Of a stretch of DNA of 64,000 nt, positions 46,201 to 58,400 are shown piece by piece (the first letter of the stretch is position 1; each line of letters begins with the position of its first letter). The notes beneath the pieces are model-generated. The model was not told the origin of the DNA. It made no database searches and worked only from the letters and a program-made list of their open reading frames with translations. The position numbers were made by a program, and so were the translations under genes. The DNA lies in assembly GCF_937616625.2 (NCBI RefSeq), contig NC_065576.1:49286128-49350127 (forward strand). The letters run 5' to 3'. This stretch comes from Mercurialis annua. Its lineage: Eukaryota > Streptophyta > Magnoliopsida > Malpighiales > Euphorbiaceae.

Positions 46201-48119
46201 ATAAATTAATTCATGTACATAAAAATAATAAGAATATAAATTCTACAATCATGATCATAGTACCAAAAATTTGATATATGTTTTTGAAGAGATTTTAAAT
46301 TTTTTATGGTGAAGCATAAATATAATTGTTGTTGTTAGTTAAGCGTAGTTTGAAAATACAACATATTCATTTTATATAATTTCACGACTAGAATTACATT
46401 CCGCTAATAAACTATTTACGCTGATACTATATAATCTTCTTTTTATTTGACTGTAAAATTGAAAGGTGAAAAAAAAGAAAGATAGCAAAAGCTTCCAAGC
46501 ATCAAAGTTAGGCAATGATTTTGTCCAGCTTTCCTACCCAAATAAAAAAACAAAGAAAAGTGAAAAAAAGGGTTTGCAAAGAGACACCCTGTATATGAGC
46601 CAATTTAATCAACATGTAATTTTTTTGTCGAAAGCTATGAATTTAATTGATATATTGTGCCAAATTGAGGGGGCAAAATGAACCTTTAAGTTTATAGGGT
46701 AGGTGACACCAAAGTCCCTTAATCTGGATGTTGTAGCATGCTTAAGACATCATTTATATGGACCATCCATTCCTTAATGTACATAATGATGATGTTGCTC
46801 AAACCAACTACAATCTCCCTTGTTGCATTGCTGGCTATAGGGGACTACAAATTATTATCAATTATGTTTTTGTTTTTGTAAATTTGATTAATTCATTACA
46901 TTGCACATGTAATTTGATCATACCAGTCATTTGTTACACAAAGTAGTATGCATATATACAGATTTTGAGCTACAAGTTATTGTTTTTCCCTTTAAATCTT
47001 TTGTATTAAGCGGCGAAACTACAAAGAAAAGAAAAGGACGAGAAAAAAATAAAATATATTGTAGCCGGAAAAGAGAGACGGAATGAGATGATTTAAAAAT
47101 AATAATCCCGTAAGAAGTAGGAAACCACCAAAGACAACCGGTGACCGACGGCTAGAGAATGGCCACCATCTTGCCCCGCTTATTTCTTCCCTGAATGTAT
47201 TTCCAAAAAAAGATTGCCTGCAGAATATTCTGATATATATTTTATAAAGTAGCATATACACAAATCTATCCATTTTTTGACATATTAAACATTTATAAAA
47301 ATAACAGTAATCCCTTATTTTATGTGACACATATGAGTCTATTTCACATAGAAACTCTCTTGATTCTAACCATAATTCTAAACAAACACTTTTTTTAATT
47401 CAGTGGAAATTTAATGGACTGTATGAACTATATAAAATAGTACTTTATTTTCTTATACTCACCATAAAAGTGAAAACTCTCATCTATGCAAATGAATATG
47501 TTGGTCGATAGATTTAAACTCGAGACCTCCCGTGAAATTACTAATCGGATCATTTTTGAAAAAATTACTTTTTTTTTCAAGCTGCAAGAGAAACACTTGG
47601 ATATCAACACAATGCATCATCTTACATCATGAATCCACAAACCTAGTACTTGCCAATTTTAATTTTTTCTGAACGTTCCTGTGATTTTCTTGTCTGTTGA
47701 ATCTTAGCCCCACTAAGCCTTGTTCTGCTACTTGCCATATGAAATTTAGTGGCTCATTTTGGACTTAATATCTATTTCTTCTCTCAATCTTACATCTGTA
47801 CCCTGCTTTTGATTTTTATGAGGAGATTTATAGACAACTCATCCATCCAACATAGAATAATGCTAACTTCATAAGAAAGTGGGCATAAACAAAATTGAAG
47901 TTGATTGGAGTAAAGCCACTAAATTTGTAATTTATAGCATTCAAATCTCAACTACTTGCGATCACTAGCCAGTATTGAACCAAACTTTCCTTCAAGACAC
48001 TAAAAATCTTATTTTGGTTTGGTCAGTTTCAGTCCATTCCAGACCGAACCGACCGATTCACATAGGGTATTTATACTAGTGCCAAGTGATTCATCCATCA
48101 ACAAGACATCTGAGGAATA
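43292..48119. other. AT-rich intergenic stretch upstream of the SOUL gene
   Basis: No gene is recognised. The short open frames have no family features. A patch at about 46636-46690 resembles the right end of the 37.9-kb MITE. The last 60 bases before the SOUL start are the likely 5' leader (TATTTATACTAG near 48067). Confidence 0.5.
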
Positions 48120-49011
48120 ATGGATATTCTTTTCTCAGTCTTAGTGACAGCTGCAATATACTTAATTGCAACTAATCTGATTTTCTATGGCCTTGCAGTA
48201 GAATCACCTAAGTACACATTACTGCACTCTGATTCAGACTATGAGATCAGACTCTACAGAGAAGTTTCCTGGATTTCAGCTCTTGTTCAAGGAACAACTT
48301 CTTTTCACAAATCTACCACAGATGGCTTTCACAGGTTCTTTCCATCCATTATCTATTCTATATTCAACAATTCATAGTTATGTTGCACGGAAACGGAAGC
48401 ACAAATACCGAAAATCTCAAAACAGAAAATGACAAACCATACAATATAGAGTTTTGGAGTTTTAGATGCGTTTCCTGAAACGGAAACGAAATGCTGAAAC
48501 ATAAAAGTCGACAAATTTCCGTACAACATAATACCTTCCATTGTCATCTCATAGTATGTTTACTTTGTCATCTATCAGGATTCACCAATACATTCATGGA
48601 GCAAATCTGAACTCTGTTCAGCTTCCAATGACTGCTCCTGTCTTAACTAACATCAGACCATCATCAACAATGACTGTATATTATATAAAGTTGTTCTTAA
48701 CTAAAGGTAACCCTCCGCAGCCCAGCGCCGAACTTAATTTACAGTTAGAGAGAGGGCGAGCTCAGTGTTTAGCGGTCAGAAAGTTTTCAGGGTTCGCGGA
48801 GGATGATAACATTAAGAAAGAAATGGAGGGTCTAGTTGCCAGTCTAACTAAACACTCACCTGGAAACACAACACTTAAAGATGGCATCACTTCCTATACA
48901 ATTGCTCAGTATAATTCTTCACATCACATATCGGGGCGATATAATGAAGTATGGATTGATGTTTCGGGTTTTAATATAGAAGGATGTTTACCTAAAGGAT
49001 ATGATAACTAG
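48120..49011 (+). CDS. SOUL haem-binding family protein, 215 aa, two exons
   Basis: Exon 1 is 48120-48334 and exon 2 is 48579-49011; the 244-base intron is GT/AG with the Arg codon split (AG/G), and the stop is TAG. The product matches plant SOUL/HBP proteins: SPKYTLLHSDSDYEIRLYREV, FHKSTTDGFHR, then IHQYIHGANLNSVQLPMTAPV, FSGFAEDDNI, SYTIAQYNSS, GRYNEVWIDVSGF. The family binds haem and other tetrapyrroles; the exact role in plants is uncertain. Residues 1 to about 27 are hydrophobic (MDILFSVLVTAAIYLIATNL), a signal peptide or anchor, so the protein probably enters the secretory route like other plant members with such a leader. The length is normal for the family. It converges on GWD1, with 461 bases between the stop codons. 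It appears intact. Confidence 0.92.
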
Positions 49012-49472
49012 TCAGTTTAGGACTGGCAGATGCTGCCCTAAAATGATCAATAATCACAATGGTCTGTTCTAAAACTTTCACAAATGTATGCTTGCACAAA
49101 ATAATAAAACTTCTTTGATATTTGATATCCTTTGACATAGAATCTAAATAAAAAATTGATCATAAACAAAATCTCATTAAAGACTACACAATCAAATATA
49201 CTTGTAAAATGGTTGTGTGTGGCATTAAGCTAAACAACGTAGTGATGGCTAATGTGCAACTTTAAAATAAACTGTTAATGGGATAACATTTGATATGAAA
49301 TTTGATGTTGTTGTAGGTCAAATTTCTAATTTGTTATTTTTTATTCACTTGTTTCTAATTCATATTTTCCCTTTTTTTTGGATTTATTGTGTGTAATTAT
49401 CTCATTTATACAATCTATCATAAGCAAAAAAATTGATGGAGAGAATATTAATTGTGAGAATGAAGTTGAAGA
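49012..49472. other. Convergent intergenic gap between SOUL and GWD1
   Basis: These 461 bases must hold both 3' untranslated regions. AATAATAAAAC at about 49100 is a plausible poly-A signal for the + gene. For the minus-strand gene AT-rich candidates exist, but no single one stands out. Confidence 0.5.
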
Positions 49473-52400
49473 TTACATTTGGGGTCTTGTCTGAACCACG
49501 TAGAGTTTTCCGTCTCTTATCACGCCTTCAATGTCTTGTGGAGTTCCATAAAGCTCCTCAATTGCGTTTCCTGCTTGAGCAATGCTGGAGAGAATTGATT
49601 TGCGGAAGTTACCATCAATAATCAACGGATCAGATGAGTAATCAACCACAACTTTCTCTTCTTCATCCATAGGAACACTGCACGTAAAAAGGTTCCAGAT
49701 TAGCACAAAATGAATCAAATTGACATTATTATATTCTTCCTCCACTTCATCTCCCCAATCAATATTAAAATATTAATCCGGGAATGGGTAGATTCGTAGG
49801 ACTTTACCTATCGTAAAGGCCTGCACCAGCATAACCTTCCAGATCCTCGCCATTAGAATCAGAACGGAAGATAATAGAACGTCTAATAAAGAGGCCAATG
49901 GGTTTGCTTGGATAACCCAACACCTGAAACATGTGAATTGGTTAGCACCAATGGTAGTAATTTCATCAAAATGGTGTCATATTTTTTCTAGTTCTTACAA
50001 TATTGAAAGCTGAAAAGGTATATGTCACACAGACGACTAAATTGAGATTTTTTACCTGAGGAGAGTTCAGATCTTGTTTCTTGCAGACAAAACTCAAAGC
50101 ACGACCAGGATAGGCTCCCACTAGAGTTTCTCCAAGTCCCCTCACTACCTATATGAACAGAGGTTGCTAATTCAATTTCACATCTTCCCAGTAAAATCAT
50201 AAATTTCCAGTAGAGAATAAGAAATTACAGCAGATACAATACCTCGGCATAGATCTCTGATGAGTCCCCTGAGGAAGGATTGGTAGTGTGGATAACAAAT
50301 GCGTAATCAGCATTTATAATCTCCTGAACTAGGACAGCCATGCAGAGGTAATCATGGTCTAGCTTCACTTTTCTTGTGCTAAAGTATGCTCTCTCGTTCC
50401 ACTTTGATGCCCAGACCTGATATGGGAGTATGCAACACATCAATGCTTTTGACAAAGACAATAAAAATATTCCACAGAAAATTCAAGACAATAGTAACAT
50501 GAAAAGTACGAAAGTTACGGATAAAAGCTATCTAGCATTATGATGAGAAATTCATTATATTGATGTTATATATGTACAGAAAGATGTTCGAGTTCAATTA
50601 CAATATGGAAGTGAGATAATACTAGCTTTCCAACCATACAAGAATATTTCCACTCAACATCTACAAAAAGGAAAGTGATACTAACTTTGCAACTGAATAT
50701 TTTGAGCACATATTTTTAGATATGTAGTAATCGTTGTTATCATATTGAGGTAAGGTCTAGCAAGTTAAGGATTATGATTACATCTCTCACTCGTTATAGG
50801 GGTAGTGACTAGCAGATTAAAGCAGCGGATTGATGCAGTGACATACATGCTATATAACTGAAACGTTGGAAATATTCAATCTAAGGAAACTGTTTACCTT
50901 CTTTATAGCCAGCCATGCCTGCTGCCATCTTTGTTCACCTTCATCACCAGGCCAAGGCATTCCAGAAGCTTGCATTGTGACCTTCAGCTCTTGCACCTGA
51001 AATATGCTAGCATTAGATATCTCTTCCGAACTGAATTTCCCTTACTTGATGCACCCAAAATTCCGGTTTATATCTACCCAGAAAAGTTAAGGTTAGTGGA
51101 GCATTTTTGTTATTTCCTAAGAGTTCTTGTAAATGAAGCCTCTCCAGCAGGCTTCTGTCATTAAGGTGAAGAATTTATACTTAAATAGACAACAAAAGTA
51201 ACTTCAAAATGAACAATTTTTATTGTTTGGTCAACCTACAATCCACTAGTTTATGACAAAAGGGAAGGTGAGGGTTCTGGAGAGCAAGATTATATCAGTA
51301 GCAAACTCTTTATAAAAATTGCTGGTACCTACCTCTTCAAATAATGATGTCATTAGTTCCTAAAGTTCTATACTACACTAGCCAGAAATAAGTTCTAAAT
51401 CATCAATAGGATGTAAAAGTTAGAATATATTTCCAAGGTTATCATTAGAAGGAACATACCAACTGCTGTGGTGCTGCCAATTCTAAAACTGTCTGGCGAA
51501 GCTTCCCAAGGACACTGAAGTCTCCTTCTCCTAGCTTTTTTTTCAAAAGTTCCAACTTCTTAGCCACTTCCTGACAATCAAAAAATGGGGACATATCGGA
51601 CAAGAATGCTATGAGAAATAATTGGTTGAAGCTAGGACTCCAAAAAGTGCAAATACACAACTACAACATCCAGCATTCATCATGTATTTCTGTTCATATC
51701 TTTTCCACCTTTTCAAGTAAATGTCCATTGTCCAGACTGCAAATATCTGTCTTTTATTATGAATATAAAAATATCTTATTATGGATGTGCACGTTGCAAA
51801 TATCTTTTCTCTCCTTTTAAATTAAACTCATGCATGATGCATCTGTTTTCTAAATTCTGCAGCATCATACAGTAATCTATTTCCTAAATAGTAATCAATT
51901 TTAAGCCCTTTCTAATTGTTGCTCCTAAAAACCACACTGATCGATTAGGAAGGTCTAGAAATACAGGACTCGGAATTCAATACCTGTGCTTTTTTCTTTG
52001 AAAAATAAATTACTAAAACAATAAAAGAAGAAAACAAATAGGAATCCGTAATAGAAGATAAATTGCTAGATATAGAAAATATTAACATCTTGGAAAATTA
52101 TAAATTATTCTGAATGAGCAGATGATAGATTATTGTTGTTGTACAGGAAACTGAAGGTATGTAAAAGCCGACAAAAATGTCAAGATAGTGGTACCTGATT
52201 TGAACCGTCTGAAAGAACCTTCTCAAATACTCCAAATGGTAAGGCAATTGAAGTAGGAATCCCGACCCAAGACGGCAGTTTTCCTTTTAGATGAGAGATA
52301 TTCCGTGATTTGGCACCGACCTAAGAGAATGATCATCAGGAAAATTGGGCAATCTAAGAAATCAATATTCAGATTCCAGAATATTCTGGTTTATACTGTT

Positions 52401-55400
52401 GAAGTGGGAAATCCCACATTGGTTGTGTCTGTGAATGGACTTCTGTTTATATATTAGTTGGGCACCTCCACTTAATACCAATTGGTTTTAAGATGAAATC
52501 TAACATGGTATCAGAGCCTTGTCCATTCACACAATTTGAGTTTGGCCCGGCCCACGTGAGATGTGCGTGAGGGGGGACTTTGTTGCTCGGCCCGTACACG
52601 CTACGCGTGAGGGGGAGTGTTGAAGTGGGAAATCCCACATTGGTTGTGTGTGTGAATGGACTTGTGTTTATATAGTAGTTGGGCACCTCCACTTAATACC
52701 AATTGGTTTTAAGATGGAATCTAACATATACAATTTCAAGCCTTACCAACTAAAAAAAAAATCAGAAGGGGAACAATTTCTAAGAGAAAAATATACAAGT
52801 TGGTTTGAAGCCTAACCATATCACTTGTGAATTCCTCGGATGATATAGCATATCTACCGCTGAACTGCTTTTTGACCAATTTTATAGGTGAAGAACCAAC
52901 TTCTTTCATGTTAGTTGAACTTGAATCTGCTAGTTCACTGTCAGATATCTCACTGCAATTTATCATGAAAATATTAAAATTAATTTCATGTAATTTAATT
53001 TTGAGGGACAGAGAAGCATTTCGTAACGCATATCATGAGATGCGGTGTATGGACATTTTAAAAGCTTAGGATTACCAATAGACTATATCTGCTGAAGTTG
53101 GTTTCAGACGCAGCAATTTCCCTTCATATGCTTGTAGTTTTTCCAGAATGTTTTGATCAAAACATGTTGCAAAGCAAACCTGCCATTATTACGAAGGTCT
53201 AAGCAGTCGCTCATCTATAATTTAGATAGATAACCAAAATGTGAACTTAATTACCTTGCCATTCCTTGCTCGCACAGAAACATGGGATAGGACATCTGGC
53301 ATGTCAGGTGTCAGCACAGCAACTGTGCCATCTGGAATCTCTTCTTCTCCTTTTACTCTTCTTGCCACCAAAATTGTAGGGCGGTCGTAAGATTTATTCT
53401 GTACTGTGAGTAGCTCGTCCACTACAGCAACATATCCAGCAACTTCAACTGGGCTAATGACTTGCCAACTATTAAAAGGACAAACAAGTTTATGGTTGAA
53501 AGTCAGCTTCTGAGTGACAGACATTGTAAAATCATTATGATTTACTGTTACAAATAAAGCTTCGGTTGTTGTGGATACTGGATTGTAATTTAATTTAATA
53601 ATTACTTCATAGGCCAATGAATACTACACCAACCTTCCAAGATTAGCAGTCTTTCGAAGAATTGGATCGAGCCGATTAAGAAGTGAGGACAAAGCTGCAG
53701 CTGAACCAGCACGGACAATTTCTTCAGTGAATATGTTCACCTGCATAAATTGATTATGAGAACAAGAAGGCGGCTACATTTAATCTAGCATAAAAGAATA
53801 AGTTGTGGAATGAGATTGAAGAACTTACAGCCCACTGTTCCACTCCAAGAAGTGATCCAAGGTACTCTGCGGATGGTTGCAACACTTGCTGATACCATTC
53901 AGCCTTGCTAGCTAGGGCAAGGCGGGTTCTGTCAAGGACTGATTTTGCATATAATGCCCAGTGATCACTTTTGCTTTTGGACATACTTAATGCATGATTC
54001 CATCCCTGCACACAACGGATGAAATATATAACTACAATGGAAATGGTCTATCATAAGGATCACATAATAAGATAGGTTCAATGAGGCATAAGATCACCTT
54101 CATGCAATAGATAAGATCTTCATTGTCATCTGATGACAGTGCAAGATTTTCTAGAACCAGAGTGATGAAATACATAATTTTCTGAAAAGTGACCAAGTAA
54201 CAAGTCATAAAAATCCAACAAGGTAAATGTTAATAAAATATTTTAAGGAATAGCCAAGAATAGCCAAAAAGCTTCGAGAAAATTACTTCTTGTTCAGCAT
54301 CATTTAATTCCTCATATCCCCTCTCAATAGCTGTCCTAACAGCTGAATCAAGAGCAATATCTAAAAATAAAAGATCCTTCAGACGATCATTAGACTTGAA
54401 CAACATTGGCCTAAGCTCCTGACGAGCCTCCAGCAAACCCTGCTTTCACATATAAACAAGAAAACTGGTCAAGGTTAAAGTTAAAGTAAGAATGCAACAG
54501 TAATTGCAGTTGTGACACAGTTAATGTTAATTTCAAGTACCTCGAGGAGTGCTTCAACATTTTTATCTTCAATATGTCCGAGAACAAATTGAAGCAATGC
54601 CTGTCAGAAAAGACACAGAGTATACAGCACTGAGTGACAGTTACATGATTTTCACAAACAAATGCCATCTAAAAGCACATTTAAATAGGCTTGAATACAA
54701 TACCGGAAATCCAGATGGCAATCCTGAAATGGGATTTATCTTCACCCCAACCATGAAGCCTTGACCCTGAAGAGAATTAGCACATTTACAAGAAATTACA
54801 GAATAAAAAGGGTATCACAGTCCTAGAAGAAAAATAACTTTATTATTGGTGATACCTCATCTCTGTAACCCATACAGTTTGTAACGGCAGACTCGAGATC
54901 TGCACCTGAATGAACTGCCTATAATAAAATCAGACAGAAATCAACATTTTGAAGCTACTAATGAGTATCAAATGAAAAATTCACCATCATCAGAAGAGAA
55001 AACTGATTCATTTAATACACCAAATAACAAAAAAAATGGTGCACGTTCATTAGTATTGCCTCCAAGCAACCATGACGACTATTTTATGCGTGGGTGCCAC
55101 ATGACATCTGTATATATGTGTATATGTGTGATTTATGTATAGCTGAACCAGTTAATTCTCTCACACATATTTCAGAATGCTTTAAGAGATTGAGGCCATA
55201 AACCAGATTATATTAGCACATAAATGAAATCATTTTTTCAACAAGAAACGGATATGAATCATGTAATACTTTTGAACTTAAAATATCCAACATAGCTGAA
55301 AAGGCATCCCCCACAACTAAGTTTTATGACAAACTGAAAAAAAATTACCTAAAGGTTTAGATAATCTACCTTCAAGGTTCTCATATAGTTTCCAAGATCA

Positions 55401-58400
55401 CGCAAAAGACCATCCTTTTGATCTCTTCTGAAGTTTGGTTCAGAATGGATGGCACGATCATAACTTAAAAGTCGTTCTTTTGTTATGCCATTTTCATTCA
55501 AAGTTTTCCAGTAGATGCTGATGTCAAAGTCATTTTTAATGTAGTCAATCAGCGCCTGCATGAAACGATATTCCCAGAGAATAATTAAATTGAGAAAATC
55601 AATTACGTTTTCAATGTTTAAATTTATAGTTCCTGTACCTGGCAGATTACAACATCATCAGGACTTGTGTTATTATGCAGCTTCTGATGCCATTCCTCCA
55701 TCATTCCACCTTTGCATTCGTTGTTTCTCTAGAATAAAAAATATTTGCACATGTTATTCGATAAATTAACTAAATGAAGTGGAAGGAAACATACAAGAAA
55801 GATAGAGATTCACTATTGACCTGGATAACCAGGATTTCATCTCGAATACGCTGCCCCACATCACCCTCACCTCCTCGGCCAACAGTAGACATAATCATCC
55901 GCAAAAGCTCCCGATATTGCGGTTGACTTGTGTAAATGTTCTGAAGTGAATCTGTCAGCCTATCCTGTGCTTGACTGATCTCACTGCAGTAAAATGAAAG
56001 GAAATATAATACCCAGAGAATTCATATTGCTATAATCAAAAGCAGAGAATGATGACTTTTGTTAAGTATTCCAGAACTGTACTTGTACACACGTGTCATA
56101 ATAAATGACTGGTATTAGACAATACAAGTTTGTATAGGGTCCAATTAATATACCTCGCAAGAAAGGAATGATCATAATAATGTCAAACCAATAATTATCT
56201 GAAGCTTACCGTGGTTTGACATTGTAGTTTTTGTTCCAAATAAGTTGCCTTGTAGCCATAAATCTCATCCACACCAAGATCCCTGCAAGGCCTAGTTCCC
56301 CGGAATTCTTTGCTTGGTCCATCAAATCTGCTGCAATATTAAAGCTAGGAAGAGAGACAAATAAGATTCAGATCTGGGCTCATAATATGACCACAACAAG
56401 GCATCTCAGAAGTAGGTTTTTTTAATTACAACAATCAGAATATAATTTTTAAGCAAGAAGCAGTTAAAGATTAGAAAGAGAAACCCAAATCTCACTAAAC
56501 TAATATATTTTCTTAAACCAAAAAGGACAGTTGTCGCGCTTTACTTACTAGAGAAAAAAGGCTCCCGACATTTAACCATAAGGACAGAAGCAAACCAAAA
56601 AGAGAAGATATACTGACTAAACAGGTAATGCAGAAAAAAGCAATTACTCTATGCATCAAACAGGCGCCTGTTAGCGTCATGCCACTACACACCAATACTT
56701 CTTTGTTCACTTCACAGTGCAAAAATCTAAGCATAGTTGGCATTGCCGAATGCCATGAAACCTTAACTAACAAGACTAGGGACTACAAGTCCAAGATACT
56801 GCATGCAACATAAATACTTTACTGAGTCATACATACAGCATGTATACTAGACTTGAGTAAATGAACTAAAATAGTATCCTCTCAAGATTGGATGCCTGGA
56901 AGAAAACCCCACTTCTTCAGATTTTGGAAACTGAAAATTCCAAAGGCCATTATGAAAAGGAAGCCAAAGTTTAACTAAACTCTGAAGCACACTATACTCA
57001 ATGACGATAAAAATTATGGATGGAATTTTTACCGGTGCATAAAGGACTTTTGAGCCTCACTCTCCATCTCTGCAATTTTATCCAACAATGCTTTGGCTGT
57101 ACCTCCACCATCACCGGCGTCCTTTATAAAGAGTAATCCAGTTAAATTAATGCATAAAATACAGAACACGACTATCTCTTATGGAAATATTAAACTAAAG
57201 CAACCTTTAGGACTTGCTTAGATCGTCCACTAAATTCCATATAAAAGTCCGAGCCATTATTTTTTATCCAGTTTCCATTAGACAAAAGCACAAAAGGCAT
57301 CCCTACAAACTTGTCATCTTCAATCTCCAGTTCGAAACATTGGACCTGAAATTAAAAATGCAGATATTCTAATCATATATCAGTTCTTAAATGAATTTAA
57401 TTTTAATGCATCTACTGCCTCTTAACCTAGCAGTAATTCTGCAATAGCAGGATGATTGAAAAAGTGATGCAATGTGGAGTTTAGAAACCCATGTACCAAA
57501 GGATGAAGTCAAATTCATTTCACATTGCACACCTGGTTAGAGAATTCAGCAGAAGAAACAGTGGTAAGCTGTGTTTCAGCAGCCTCACTCAACAAAACTG
57601 AACCAGGAGGTAACACACTTGATGGTGGCGCCTGCAAAAAATTCATTGACCGATTGCTATAAATGTCGACTCCCAAAGGCCAATAAGGTCTCAAGGACCA
57701 TGTCCAAAATTAATAGTTCCAAAGAAACTTACCAACCACTCTCTGCTGTTTCGAGACAAAGCCCAGTGAAGAGTCAGTTGCTCTTTGGAATCAGTGGCAA
57801 CATAAACCTTTGTCTTACCGGCAGGCTTGGTCACAAGTACCTTTATAATGTACCAGGATATTTCATGTTAGAATAGTTATTGCAAGTAAAAAATTCCATC
57901 ACAGAGCAGCAGAAAATTGATCAATATTAAATATTATCTCATTCTCACCAGAAGTTCTGCATCAGTGACCTTGAAGATCTTCTTGTTCAGGACAGCATCA
58001 CCATCCTGTTCCTCCTTTGACTTAGCAAAAAGTTCGACCGTTCTCAAGGCTTTTGGTTCTGCTGAAATTTTCTCCTCCACATGTTTGGCTATATGTTTAG
58101 TAATAAGCTGTGCAAAATCCCGCTTTTCGCGTTGAATTCTTTCAGTACTATAATATCTTTTTTTCTGCAGCTGCTTGGAAACCTTGCTCTGGACCTCTCC
58201 TTTAGTAATCTTCTTCCGTATCTCATCAAGAGAGACACCTCTTTCCAGTTCTCTTTGCAAGTCCCCTCTTGCTTCCTCAAATTCTCTCTATATACAATAA
58301 AAAAAAAATATGTCAGGAAATGTCAAGTAAAAGGGATAAGTAACAATCTCATAATTATGCAAACCATAAAGGGAAAATAAATAGCACCTGATGTATAAGA

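Larger units (their letters stand above)
52397..52726 (+). mobile_element. TRIM (terminal-repeat retrotransposon in miniature), 330 bp, in GWD1 intron 26
   Basis: Two 109-bp LTRs (52397-52505 and 52618-52726), each starting TGTTGAAGTGGG and ending ATCTAACA, enclose a 112-bp core. The core begins with the initiator-tRNA-Met primer site TGGTATCAGAGCC and ends with a polypurine tract GAGGGGGAG. A perfect 5-bp target duplication TATAC lies at 52392-52396 and 52727-52731. There is no coding capacity, as expected for a TRIM. The LTRs differ at four positions. It lies antisense to GWD1 in the intron between 52817 and 52320 and disturbs no splice site. Confidence 0.95.

Noticed and set aside
46466..46681. 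Lys-rich frame of 71 residues
   Set aside because: It arises from an A-rich stretch and a MITE remnant, with no recognisable family.
47000..47200. Possible tRNA or SINE near the GC-richer patch
   Set aside because: No A/B-box pair at the correct spacing and no cloverleaf could be drawn.
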